Shown: piece by piece, positions 51,769-60,605 of the stretch
Layout: each line of letters opens with the position of its first letter
Position numbering within the stretch: position 1 is the stretch's first letter
NCBI RefSeq assembly: GCF_030817195.1
Contig: NZ_JAUSYZ010000001.1
Coordinates: 2,914,001-2,978,000 of the forward strand
Reading direction: 5' to 3'
Length of the DNA: 64,000 bases
Source: Arthrobacter globiformis
Lineage (GTDB): Bacteria; Actinomycetota; Actinomycetes; Actinomycetales; Micrococcaceae
The notes under the pieces: generated by a model
The model's database searches: none
What the model was told of the DNA's origin: nothing
The model's input: only the letters and a program-made list of their open reading frames with translations
Made by a program: the position numbers and the translations under genes

Positions 51769-52356
51769 CTACCCGGCGGCCGGCGCCTTCGCTGCCTTGG
51801 CGGCGGCCTTTGCTGCCTGCTTGCTGGCGCGCACCTTCGTCAGCGACTCTGGGTCCACGATGTCCGCGACCGAGAGGTATGAACCCTCTTCGCCGTAGTG
51901 GCCCGCGGCCTCACGCCAGCCCGGCGCCTGGAGCCCGCACTGCTTGCCGAGCAACGCCAGGAAGATCTTGGCCTTCTGCTCGCCGAATCCCGGCAGTGCT
52001 TTCAGCCTGCGGAGCACTTCCTTGCCGTCAGGTTCATCCCGGGTCCAGATGGCAGTTGCATCGCCGCCCCACTCGCTCTGCACGGCCTCGGCGAGCGCCT
52101 GGACCCGGCCTGCCATGGAGCCGGGGAAGCGGTGGACTGCAGGGCGTTCCTTGAAGACCTCAACGAAGCCTGCCGGGTCATGATCAGCCACGGCGGCAGG
52201 ACTGATGGACCCGATGCGCGTGCGGATCTTTTCGGGTCCGGCAAACGCCGACTCCATGGTCACCTGCTGGTCAAGCAGCATGCCGGTGAGCAGCGCGAAG
52301 GCGTCATCGCTGAGCAGTTTGTCGGCGGCTTCGTCGCCGGTGATGTGCAGTTCCAT
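51769..52356 (-). CDS. HhH-GPD-type base-excision DNA repair protein
   Basis: A 195-residue protein; ATG 52356 is supported by GGGAGG upstream. It carries the helix-hairpin-helix DNA-binding motif LKALPGFGEQKAKIFLALLG with the preceding helices (FALLTGMLLDQQVTMESAFA). The catalytic Asp of true glycosylases, a short distance after the hairpin, is not evident: GLQAPGWREAAGHYGE follows. It ends in a Lys/Ala-rich tail (SKQAAKAAAKAAKAPAAG). It probably binds damaged DNA; glycosylase activity is uncertain. Divergent from a 5'-3' exonuclease gene with only 67 bases between. Confidence 0.85.
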   Translation of the reverse strand: MELHITGDEAADKLLSDDAFALLTGMLLDQQVTMESAFAGPEKIRTRIGSISPAAVADHDPAGFVEVFKERPAVHRFPGSMAGRVQALAEAVQSEWGGDATAIWTRDEPDGKEVLRRLKALPGFGEQKAKIFLALLGKQCGLQAPGWREAAGHYGEEGSYLSVADIVDPESLTKVRASKQAAKAAAKAAKAPAAG

Positions 52357-52423
52357 GCGCCCATCCTCCCACTTCCGGCCTGTGTCACGGGCATCGCGCG
52401 GCGAATCCATGTCAGGATCAGGC

Positions 52424-53362
52424 ATGGTCAACCGACTGATGCTGCTCGACACCGCCTCCCTGTACTTCCGCGCCTTCTACGGCCTGCCCGACACCATCCG
52501 CCGCCCCGACGGCACCCCGGTGAACGCCGTCCGCGGCCTGCTCGACATGATCGCGCGGCTCACCACCGACTACGGCGCCACGCACCTGGTGGCCTGCTGG
52601 GACGACGACTGGCGTCCGCAGTGGCGGGTCGACCTCATTCCGACCTACAAAGCCCACCGCGTGGCCGAGGTGGTGGCGGGTGCGGCCGACGTGGAGGTGG
52701 TGCCGGGCGCCCTTGAGGCGCAGATCCCCCTGATCCGCCACGTGCTGGACCTCGCCGGCATCGCCGTCGTGGGTGTTCCGGAGCATGAGGCCGACGACGT
52801 CGTGGGCAGCTACGCCAGCCACGCTGACCTTCCGGTCGACGTGGTGACGGGGGACAGGGACCTCTTCCAAGTGGTCGACGACGCCCGCCAGGTCCGCGTG
52901 ATCTACACCGCCCGGGGGATGAAGAACCTCGAAGTCATGACCGACGCCGTCGTGGTGGGAAAGTACCGCGTGCTCCCCGCGCAGTACGCCGACTACGCCA
53001 TCCTCCGGGGCGATGCCTCGGACGGGCTGCCCGGTGTCGCCGGCATCGGCGAGAAGACCGCGGCGGCGCTGCTCCTGGAACACGGCACGCTCGACGGGCT
53101 GCTCGCGGCGGCGGCGGATCCCGGCGGCGGAGTGTCGGGCCCGGTGCGTTCCAAGCTCGCTGCGGCGGCGGACTATCTCAGGGTCGCACCCGCCGTCGTC
53201 AACGTGGTGCGCAATCTGGAGCTGCCGTCCCTCGATGAAGCGGGCGCGGAACTGCACCCCGTCACGGGCGAGGCGCGGGAAGAGCTCGAACGGCTCGCCA
53301 CTGAGTGGAACCTCGGCGGCTCGGTCCGCCGGCTGCTGGAGGCGCTGGACCGGCGGACCTAG
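52424..53362 (+). CDS. 5'-3' exonuclease (polymerase-I-type FEN domain)
   Basis: A 312-residue stand-alone flap/5' exonuclease. Metal-binding acidic residues lie in LLDTASLYFRAFYGL, EHEADDVVGSYASHA and VVTGDRDLFQVVDD, and the H3TH motif is RGDASDGLPGVAGIGEKTAA. Such proteins remove RNA primers or 5' flaps. It is separate from the full PolA, which is usual in Actinobacteria. ATG 52424 is preceded by AGGATCAGG. Next to the HhH-GPD gene, suggesting a small repair pair. Confidence 0.9.
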   Translation: MVNRLMLLDTASLYFRAFYGLPDTIRRPDGTPVNAVRGLLDMIARLTTDYGATHLVACWDDDWRPQWRVDLIPTYKAHRVAEVVAGAADVEVVPGALEAQIPLIRHVLDLAGIAVVGVPEHEADDVVGSYASHADLPVDVVTGDRDLFQVVDDARQVRVIYTARGMKNLEVMTDAVVVGKYRVLPAQYADYAILRGDASDGLPGVAGIGEKTAAALLLEHGTLDGLLAAAADPGGGVSGPVRSKLAAAADYLRVAPAVVNVVRNLELPSLDEAGAELHPVTGEAREELERLATEWNLGGSVRRLLEALDRRT

Positions 53363-53369
53363 ACCGCCC

Positions 53370-55526
53370 TCACTTACTCAGGCCGGCTTCAGCCATAAGC
53401 TCTGTCAGCCACGGCCGGTGTTCGCGGTGGAAGGTCAATCCTTCCGGCAGCCCCTGCACGGAAGGTTCGGAACCCGTGATGTTGATGGTGATCCGGCCGC
53501 CGCCCATGGGCGCGTTGGTGATGTGCAGCTCCCCGAAGGATTCGGGCAGGACCGGATCCATCCACATGCCGCCCCGGGATACGTGGGCGTCGTACCGCAT
53601 CAGGCTGGTCACCAGCATGATGGGTGTGGTGGCTGCCCATGCCTGCGGGGAGCACGCCGTCGGATAGGGCACCGGCTCGGTCACCTGGTCCCGGCTGAAG
53701 CCGCAGAACAGTTCCGGAAGCCGGCCGTCCGTGTAGTCGGCCGCTTCCAGCAGGGCAGTCGCGATCCGCTGTGCTTCGTCCACGAAGCCGTAGCGCAGCA
53801 GGCCCGCCGCGATGATGGCATTGTCGTGCGGCCAGACCGACCCGTTGTGGTAGCTCGCCGGATTGTAGGCTCCCATGTCGCTGCCCAGCGTCCGGACGCC
53901 CCAGCCGCTGAACATCTCGGGTGACATCAGCCGCTCGGCCACCTGGGGCACCTTGTCCTCATCGATGATGCCGTGCCACAGGCACTGCCCCATGTTGGAT
54001 GCACATGCGTCAACGGGCCGCTTGTCCCGGTCCAGGGCGACGGCGTAATAGCCGCGGTCCGGCAGCCAGAACTGTTCATTGAACTTCTTCTTCAGCTGCG
54101 CCGCCTCTTCGGTGAGCTGCGCCGCCAACGCTGCGTCACCGGCGTCGTACGCCATCCACGCCCGGGACAGGAAAGCAGAGTAGACCAGCGCTTGTACTTC
54201 ACAGAGTGCGATCGGCGGCTCCGCCAGCGTCCCGTCCTCGAAGTTGATGCCGTCCCACGAGTCCTTCCAGCCCTGGTTGATGAGGCCCTGGTCGTTGAGC
54301 CGCTCATACTCGACGAATCCGTCGCCGTCCTTATCGCCGTAGTTCCGGACCCAGTCCAGCGCCAGGTCCGCATGCGGCAGCAGTGCGGCAATGGTGTCCC
54401 GGGCGAAGCCCCAGCGGCTCACCGAACCGAGCGCCATTACAAACTGCGGCGTGGCGTCGATGCTGCCGTAGTAGGCGTTCTTGCCGCCCAGCGCCAACCC
54501 GCTGGAGACGCCAAGCCGGACCTCGTGCAGGATCTTCCCCGGCTCCTCCTCGCTCATCGGATCCACCACTTTGCCCTGCCGGTCGGCCAGCGTCTGCAGG
54601 GTGCCCAAGGCCAGGGACGGATCCACGGGCAGCGCCATCTCCGAGGCCCAGAGCGAGTCCCGGCCGAACAGCGTCATGAACCACGGGGCACCCGCAGCCA
54701 CCACGATCCGCTCGGGATGGGCGGGATCCTCGATGCGCAGCGCGCCAAGGTCGTCGTAGCTGCGCCGCAGGGTGCGCTCGATGGAGCGGTTGCCCATGTG
54801 CAGCTTGGGAATCTTGGCCACCCATTCCTGCCGGCGGCGGTCACTCGGGGAAAGATCGCCGGCGGCCGGGTGGACCAACGACGCCGGCGGGACCCCGCCG
54901 CCGTTGGCGGCAGGCGCCACGCTCACCCGCGAGCTCCATGCACCGCGCGGCGGGACCACCGTCCGGAAAGTAAGGGAATCGTCGGTGACCTCGGCGCCGG
55001 CCGCGTCGACGACGACGCTCTTAACGAGGTCCTGCCAGCCGGCCCTGATCACCAGGGAATCGCCCTCGGGCCGGCGGGATTCTTCCCACCGCCGCTGGAC
55101 GCGGGCCTCCTTCACCTCAAAGAGATCCGCGAAGTCCGACTCCACGCTGAGGGAAACGATGCACTCGGTCTCCTTCGAGGAATAGTTCCGGATGGTGATC
55201 TCCTCGCGGATGCCTACGCCGACCTCCCGCAGGCGCTCCACGATCAGGGGGCTGTCCGCATACCCGTCAGAGCGGGGAACCCGGCCGATAAACAGCGCCC
55301 GGTAAGGCTCCTTGGTTTCCGCCGTCAGCGCCTCCAGGGGCAGGCCGTTCACGGACAGGTTCCAGCGGGACAGGATGCGGGTGTCCTCATGGAAAACCCC
55401 GTGCGGGTGCTCCGGATGGATGTCCCCGTTCGCCGAGGAGATGCAGAATGACGAACCTTCCACCAGGGTGACCGTGCCCGACCCCACAGGACCGGCAGCC
55501 GTATCAGCGTTCCAGCCAGCAGCCAT
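53370..55526 (-). CDS. Amylo-alpha-1,6-glucosidase / glycogen-debranching-like protein
   Basis: A 718-residue cytosolic protein. Residues about 15-210 form the N-terminal beta domain of the glycogen-debranching N-terminal family (GDIHPEHPHGVFHEDTRILS). The C-terminal (alpha/alpha)6 barrel includes PWFMTLFGRDSLWASEMALP, NQGWKDSWDGINFEDG with acidic residues, DYAVAL-like RGYYAVALDRDKRPVDACAS and YHNGSVWPHDNAIIAAGLL. Length and order match actinobacterial proteins of this type. It would hydrolyse alpha-glucan branches or related oligosaccharides; precise substrate unproven. Convergent with the exonuclease gene. Confidence 0.9.
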   Translation of the reverse strand: MAAGWNADTAAGPVGSGTVTLVEGSSFCISSANGDIHPEHPHGVFHEDTRILSRWNLSVNGLPLEALTAETKEPYRALFIGRVPRSDGYADSPLIVERLREVGVGIREEITIRNYSSKETECIVSLSVESDFADLFEVKEARVQRRWEESRRPEGDSLVIRAGWQDLVKSVVVDAAGAEVTDDSLTFRTVVPPRGAWSSRVSVAPAANGGGVPPASLVHPAAGDLSPSDRRRQEWVAKIPKLHMGNRSIERTLRRSYDDLGALRIEDPAHPERIVVAAGAPWFMTLFGRDSLWASEMALPVDPSLALGTLQTLADRQGKVVDPMSEEEPGKILHEVRLGVSSGLALGGKNAYYGSIDATPQFVMALGSVSRWGFARDTIAALLPHADLALDWVRNYGDKDGDGFVEYERLNDQGLINQGWKDSWDGINFEDGTLAEPPIALCEVQALVYSAFLSRAWMAYDAGDAALAAQLTEEAAQLKKKFNEQFWLPDRGYYAVALDRDKRPVDACASNMGQCLWHGIIDEDKVPQVAERLMSPEMFSGWGVRTLGSDMGAYNPASYHNGSVWPHDNAIIAAGLLRYGFVDEAQRIATALLEAADYTDGRLPELFCGFSRDQVTEPVPYPTACSPQAWAATTPIMLVTSLMRYDAHVSRGGMWMDPVLPESFGELHITNAPMGGGRITINITGSEPSVQGLPEGLTFHREHRPWLTELMAEAGLSK

Positions 55527-55677
55527 GCCCGCGCCTCCTTCGACGGCTCAGGGGGTGGCGGCGCTGTGCGGACCGGAGCCGCACTGCTGTTCGCCGCCTA
55601 CTCCGTTGGGCATGACGCTACGCTCGAACGCCTCCTGATAAAAGGGCCTCTGGCGGCCTCCGGTAAAGACGACGAGA

Positions 55678-56964
55678 ATGGGTTTCGTGCCCCAACTTCG
55701 CGCCGGGACGGACAGCGAGGCGATGAACCCGGCGGCCCGCAAGGTGCAGCGCATCTACCTGACGCTGACACTGGGCAATACCCTTGCGGCGTCGTTCATC
55801 TGGGGCATCAACACGCTCTTCCTGCTCGATGCCGGGCTCAGCAACCTCGAAGCCTTTGCCGCGAACGCCTTCTTCACCGCCGGCATGGTTCTGTTCGAGG
55901 TGCCCACCGGCGTGGTGGCCGACGGCTGGGGCCGTCGCGTTTCCTTCCTGCTCGGCACCGCCACCCTGGCCGTTTCGACGCTCCTTTACTACCTGCTGTG
56001 GCAGCTTTCCGCGGCGTTCTGGGCGTGGGCAGTCGTGTCCGTGCTGCTGGGCCTGGGCTTCACCTTCTTCTCCGGCGCCGTGGAGGCCTGGCTCGTGGAC
56101 GCGCTGCACTTCTCCGGTTACGACGGCGCGCTGGAAACGGTATTGGGGCGCGGCCAGATGATTTCCGGCACCGCCATGCTCATCGGGTCGGTCGCGGGCG
56201 GCGCCATCGCCCAGGCCACCGACCTCGGCGTGCCGTTCCTGCTGCGCGTGGGCGTGCTGCTGGCCATGTTCGTGGTGGCCCTGTGGCTCATGCACGACGT
56301 CGGCTTCACCCCCGAGCACTCGGCGCGTCCCCTTCAGGCGACGCGCGCCGTCCTGGCCGCCTCCATCGAGAACGGCCTGAAGAACCCGCCCGTGCGCTAC
56401 GTGATGCTGGCCGCGCCGTTCACCGCCGGCGTCGGAATCTACGTCTTCTACGCCCTGCAGCCGTTCCTGCTGGAGCTGTTCGGCGACCGCGGCGCCTACG
56501 GCATCGCGGGCCTGGCAGCGGCCATCGTGGCCGGGGCCGAGGTTCTCGGCGGCTGGCTGGCGCCGCGCTTCAGGCGCCTGGTCCGCAAACGCACCACGGT
56601 GCTGATCCTCAGCGGCGCCGTGAGTGCAGTGATCCTGGTGGCGCTCGGGTTCACCCGTGAGTTCTGGGTGGCCCTGGTGCTGCTGGCGGTGTGGGCGCTG
56701 GTGGCCGAGGTGGGGACCCCGGTGGGGCAGGCCTATCTCAACGACATGATTGACTCCAGGCAGCGGGCCACGGTGCTCAGCTTCGCCTCGCTCACGGGTT
56801 CGAGCGGGGGCGTGGTGGTGCAGCCGTTGCTGGGGCGGGCCGCCGATGTTTACGGCTACTCGGCGTCGCTGGCGTTCAGCGGAGTGATCCAGCTGGCCGC
56901 TGTGCCGTTCCTGTACGCCAGCCGCCGCCAGCGCGCCGCTGCTGATGAAGCACACGGCCGTTGA
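55678..56964 (+). CDS. MFS transporter (12 helices)
   Basis: A 428-residue transporter. Motif A appears as GVVADGWGRRVSFLLG, and a second half-motif after the central loop as RFRRLVRKRTTVLILSG. Twelve hydrophobic segments are readable (for example LGTATLAVSTLLYYLLWQL and VRYVMLAAPFTAGVGIYVF). Start at 55678 lacks a strong ribosome-binding site; a later ATG at 55723 (MNPAARKVQR) is a good alternative. Substrate unknown. Bases 55527-55677 hold the divergent promoters, with no clear motif. Confidence 0.88.
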   Translation: MGFVPQLRAGTDSEAMNPAARKVQRIYLTLTLGNTLAASFIWGINTLFLLDAGLSNLEAFAANAFFTAGMVLFEVPTGVVADGWGRRVSFLLGTATLAVSTLLYYLLWQLSAAFWAWAVVSVLLGLGFTFFSGAVEAWLVDALHFSGYDGALETVLGRGQMISGTAMLIGSVAGGAIAQATDLGVPFLLRVGVLLAMFVVALWLMHDVGFTPEHSARPLQATRAVLAASIENGLKNPPVRYVMLAAPFTAGVGIYVFYALQPFLLELFGDRGAYGIAGLAAAIVAGAEVLGGWLAPRFRRLVRKRTTVLILSGAVSAVILVALGFTREFWVALVLLAVWALVAEVGTPVGQAYLNDMIDSRQRATVLSFASLTGSSGGVVVQPLLGRAADVYGYSASLAFSGVIQLAAVPFLYASRRQRAAADEAHGR

Positions 56965-57031
56965 GTGTCCTTCCCCGGCGGAGTAGCGTGACCTTACCGT
57001 CAACCCGCATAACACCCACCCGGGAGCGACC

Positions 57032-58858
57032 ATGCCATACCTGAAAAGCCGAGTAGCCGCCGTCACCACGGCCCTGGCGTTGAGCGTGACGGCGGGGACC
57101 GTCACCACTCCCGCTTTTGCTGATCAGCGGGAGACCGAAAAGACCGCCACGGCCACCGGATACGGCGGCGCCGTCAGCACCGTGGACCTGGAGGCGTCCG
57201 CAGCGGCCATCGACATCCTCCGCCGGGGAGGCAACGCGGCGGACGCCGCCGTCGCAGCCGCGGCCACCCTCGGGGTGACTGAGCCGTACAGCGCCGGAGT
57301 GGGCGGCGGCGGGTACTTCCTCTTCTACAGCGCACACACCGGCCATGTGAGCACCATCGACGGCCGTGAAACAGCGCCGGCGGCCATGCCGCACGATGCC
57401 TTCATCGATCCGAAGACCGGAAAGCCGTACAACTTCACCCCCGAGCTCGTCACCAGCGGCGTATCGGTGGGCGTGCCGGGCACGCCGGCCACCTGGGAGC
57501 GCGCGCTTGACCGGTGGGGAACCAAAGACCTGGATGACGTCCTCGAGCCGGCCATCGACGTCGCGGACCGCGGCTTCGTGGTGGACGACACCTTCCGCCA
57601 GCAGACACTCGACAACAAGCTCCGCTTTGCGGCGTTCACCTCCACCAGCAAGCTCTTCCTCCCCGGCGGTGACGCGCCCGCCGTCGGCAGTATCTTCAGG
57701 AACCCGGACCTCGCGGCAACCTATCGGCTGTTGGCGGACAAGGGTACCCGCGCCTTCTACCACGGCGCGCTCGCCAAGGAGATAGCGTCAACCGTCCAGG
57801 CCCCGCCGAAGACCAGGACCACCAAGCTGCCCGTCCCGGCCGGCCACCTGACCACAGCGGACCTCGCCAAGTACCGCGCCTTGAACCAGGCGCCCACCCA
57901 CGTCGAATACCGCGGCCTGGACGTCTACGGCATGGCACCGTCGAGCAGCGGCGGCACCACGGTGGGCGAGGCGCTGAACATCCTTGAGCCGTTCGACCTC
58001 TCCGGGATGTCCACGCCCAGCGCCCTGCATCATTACCTCGAAGCCAGCGCGCTCGCCTTTGCGGACCGCGGCAAGTACGTGGGGGACCCGGCCTTCGTCG
58101 ACGTTCCCACGGATGCCCTGACGGACCCGCTGTTTGGCAAGGAACGCTCCTGCGAAATTGACCCGAAGGTGGCAGCCGCTAAGCCGGTGGCCCCCGGTGA
58201 CGTGGCAAATTACGACGGCGCGTGCCCGGCCGCCGCGGCGGCCCCCGCCAGCGAAAAGGACACCGAGAACATCTCCACCACCAACCTGACCGTTGCGGAT
58301 AGGTGGGGAAACGTGGTCGAGTACACCCTCACCATCGAGCAGACCGGTGGGTCGGGCATTGTGGTTCCCGGCCGCGGATTCCTGCTGAACAACGAGCTGA
58401 CCGACTTCTCCACGGTGTACGACCCGAAGGACCCGAACCGGATTGAGCCCGGCAAGCGGCCGCGGTCCTCGATGTCCCCGACCATCATCCTCGAAGACGG
58501 CGACCCCTTCCTCGCCCTCGGCTCGCCCGGCGGCTCGACGATCATCACCACCGTCCTGCAGACGATCCTGAACAGGGTGGACCTGGGGATGAACATCTCC
58601 GATGCCATCGCCGCTCCGCGGGCTGCGCAGCGGAACGCGGCCAAGGTTACGGCCGAGCCCGGGTTCATCGCGGCTTACGGAAAGCGGCTGATGCCGTTCG
58701 GCCACGAGTTCACACCCTCGGGTGACGCGTTCACCTCGGCAGCGGAGATCGGCGCGGCCACCGCCATCGAGTTCAAGTCCGGCGGACGCCTGGTCGCCGC
58801 GGCCGAGCCGGCCAGGCGCGGTGGCGGTTCCGCCATGGTGGTCAAACCCTCGCGGTGA
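57032..58858 (+). CDS. ggt: Gamma-glutamyltransferase, secreted
   Basis: A 608-residue N-terminal nucleophile hydrolase. A signal peptide (residues 1-30, VTTALALSVTAGTVTTPAFA) is followed by GGNAADAAVAAAATLGVTEP, GVGGGGYFLF and RETAPAAM of the large subunit. The autoprocessing site and nucleophile threonine are in ENISTTNLTVADRWGNVVEY, followed by PGRGFLLNNELTDF, RPRSSMSPTIIL and LGSPGGSTIITTVLQ of the small subunit. It cleaves glutathione and other gamma-glutamyl compounds outside the cell. Whether it handles gamma-glutamylated amines of the nearby island is only a possibility. Single gene. Confidence 0.94.
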   Translation: MPYLKSRVAAVTTALALSVTAGTVTTPAFADQRETEKTATATGYGGAVSTVDLEASAAAIDILRRGGNAADAAVAAAATLGVTEPYSAGVGGGGYFLFYSAHTGHVSTIDGRETAPAAMPHDAFIDPKTGKPYNFTPELVTSGVSVGVPGTPATWERALDRWGTKDLDDVLEPAIDVADRGFVVDDTFRQQTLDNKLRFAAFTSTSKLFLPGGDAPAVGSIFRNPDLAATYRLLADKGTRAFYHGALAKEIASTVQAPPKTRTTKLPVPAGHLTTADLAKYRALNQAPTHVEYRGLDVYGMAPSSSGGTTVGEALNILEPFDLSGMSTPSALHHYLEASALAFADRGKYVGDPAFVDVPTDALTDPLFGKERSCEIDPKVAAAKPVAPGDVANYDGACPAAAAAPASEKDTENISTTNLTVADRWGNVVEYTLTIEQTGGSGIVVPGRGFLLNNELTDFSTVYDPKDPNRIEPGKRPRSSMSPTIILEDGDPFLALGSPGGSTIITTVLQTILNRVDLGMNISDAIAAPRAAQRNAAKVTAEPGFIAAYGKRLMPFGHEFTPSGDAFTSAAEIGAATAIEFKSGGRLVAAAEPARRGGGSAMVVKPSR

Positions 58859-58906
58859 GAGCCGCCGTCGTCCTTTGGAAAACCAACAGTCAGGGAAGGC
58901 GAGCCG

Positions 58907-59530
58907 CTACGGAACGCCGTCGGCCGGGCCCGGCAGCAGCTGCCGGTTCCTGATCTGCGACGCTCCGAACTCCACCGTGAGCGGACGGATTTCCCAGGAG
59001 CCGCTTCGTTCCCGTGAACGGCCTTCCCATGAGGGGCCCTGCGGCTTTGGCTTGCCCACAGCAACGTGGGGGCGCCATCGGGGATATCTGTAGCCCAGGG
59101 CGCGGGAGCTGAGGATGAAGTCATCGGGGTTGTCCACCAGCAGGTCGTCCAGCAACTCATGGAGGGCCTGGACGAGCCCGACCTGAAAGTCCCGCACACC
59201 CTGGGGCACTTCCACCTCGAGCCCGGACACCCTGCCGCCGCCCAGCAGGACCAGCCGCTCCGCTGTTCCGGTGAAGCCCTCCAGCACGGGCAGCGCGCGC
59301 AGCCAGTCGGCGGTTTTGACGGCGGCCGCGGCGGGGTCAGTGGCGCCCTTGGTCCAGTCCGCAACGTCCGCGGCGAAGTCCTCCAGTATGCCGATGTGGA
59401 GCAGGGTCATGTGCAGGCCCTGCGGCCTGCGCAGCCCGTCCGCGTAGGCGGCCAGCTGTTCATAGTCCGCGGGTTTGGCGCCGACGCTGAGGACCGGAAC
59501 CTCGACCGTGATGCGCGGAAGCCTCAGCAT
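58907..59530 (-). CDS. 2'-5' RNA ligase family (2H phosphoesterase) protein
   Basis: A 207-residue protein; ATG 59530 follows GGGAGG. The two signature motifs of 2H phosphoesterases appear as LHMTLLHIG (HxT) and PHVAVGKP (degenerate HxV), placed symmetrically in two repeats. Such enzymes cleave or form 2'-5' phosphodiester or cyclic phosphate bonds in RNA or nucleotides. The Val in the second motif is a mild departure. Convergent with ggt; 48 bases separate the stops. Confidence 0.75.
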   Translation of the reverse strand: MLRLPRITVEVPVLSVGAKPADYEQLAAYADGLRRPQGLHMTLLHIGILEDFAADVADWTKGATDPAAAAVKTADWLRALPVLEGFTGTAERLVLLGGGRVSGLEVEVPQGVRDFQVGLVQALHELLDDLLVDNPDDFILSSRALGYRYPRWRPHVAVGKPKPQGPSWEGRSRERSGSWEIRPLTVEFGASQIRNRQLLPGPADGVP

Positions 59531-59698
59531 CCGGACCTCCCTTGCCCCTGGCCGCCGTCGGAATTCTTGCCTCTCGATCATGCCATTATGCGCCTCATAG
59601 GGTGCCCCAAGGTTTTCCCAACTTCCGGAGCCGATCATGGCCCGGGGTGCAAGCTGGATGGCTACGGAGACTAAACCGAACAACAGTGAGGACATGCC

Positions 59699-60430
59699 AT
59701 GGGCGAGCTACGGAAACTCGGCACGATCGGAAGCCTTGGGCTGCTGCTGTCGGGCAGCCTGATTTTCGGTTCATCACAGGCCGCACTGGCGGCGACCTGC
59801 CGTCCCGGAACGGCAGTCCCGGTGAGCAACCTCGGGGGCAAGGTGCTGACTGCCACAACTTTTGAGGGCAATACCATTGCGCCGTTCGTGGCCACTCGGT
59901 CAGGCAACGGAATTGTGGCCGTGGCCAGCCCGAGGGCCCATACTGGCACGTGTTCGGTCCGGTTGCGGGCGACCGATACCATCGGGTCCGTGGCGAACAT
60001 GGGGTACGGCCTGGAGGCCGGCACGAAGAGGGCCAGCGCCGACGCCTGGGTCAACATCGTGTCCGGCGGACTCCGCGGAAACAACGTTCCCTACGTGCGG
60101 TTCTTCTCCGGCGGGACGCGCATCGCCGACGTCTTCCGCGACAACGCCACGGGCACGCCCTGGCTGCGGACCACCAATCCCAACGGGACGTTCTCCTACA
60201 CCAAACTTCTGGCCCGGAATATGACCCTGAACACCTGGCACCATGTGCAGATGCAGGTCAGGTCCAACGGCGACAAGTCCTCCATCGAGATCTGGCTCGA
60301 CGGCGCCCAGGTGTTCTCCAACAACCGGGTTGTCCTCGGCGCCACGAGCCTGAGCAAGGTGCAGTTCGGAGCCGAGCACCCGCGCCAGATGGGCGACAGC
60401 TACATCGACGACGTCGTGGTCCGGAGGTAG
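59699..60430 (+). CDS. Secreted concanavalin/LamG-like protein
   Basis: A 243-residue protein with a signal peptide (LGTIGSLGLLLSGSLIFG then SSQAALAA, cleavage near residue 31). The mature part is beta-rich with VRLRATDTIGSVANMGYGLE, ASADAWVNIVSGG, NTWHHVQMQVRSNGDKSSIE, IWLDGAQVFS and SYIDDVVVRR at the end, the pattern of laminin-G/concanavalin jellyrolls. It likely binds carbohydrate or wall polymer outside the cell. No catalytic motif. Start ATG 59699 lacks a strong ribosome-binding site. Confidence 0.8.
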   Translation: MGELRKLGTIGSLGLLLSGSLIFGSSQAALAATCRPGTAVPVSNLGGKVLTATTFEGNTIAPFVATRSGNGIVAVASPRAHTGTCSVRLRATDTIGSVANMGYGLEAGTKRASADAWVNIVSGGLRGNNVPYVRFFSGGTRIADVFRDNATGTPWLRTTNPNGTFSYTKLLARNMTLNTWHHVQMQVRSNGDKSSIEIWLDGAQVFSNNRVVLGATSLSKVQFGAEHPRQMGDSYIDDVVVRR

Positions 60431-60464
60431 GGCCGCGTTGGAGTCCGCAACTGGGTCGCAACAC

Positions 60465-60492
60465 AGGGCGTTCCCACGGCTGGGAACGCCCT
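60465..60492. terminator. Perfect 12-bp hairpin after the lectin-like gene
   Basis: AGGGCGTTCCCA (60465-60476) pairs exactly with TGGGAACGCCCT (60481-60492) around CGGC, 35 bases after the stop at 60430. No T run follows. It likely terminates the lectin-like transcript before the HNH gene. Bases 60493-60605 show nothing else. Confidence 0.65.
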
Positions 60493-60605
60493 GAACTGCC
60501 ACCCAGTTCTCGTTCTCCATGGGATCAAAAAAGAGTTTTCGATCCGCCCCGCATGTGGTGCACTATCCAGCCATAAATGTCACAGCCCTCTGTCATTCTG
60601 TGGGT

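Noticed and set aside
53973..55451. A 492-codon plus-strand frame opposite the debranching-like gene
   Set aside because: Antisense of a well-conserved glucosidase; no domain pattern.
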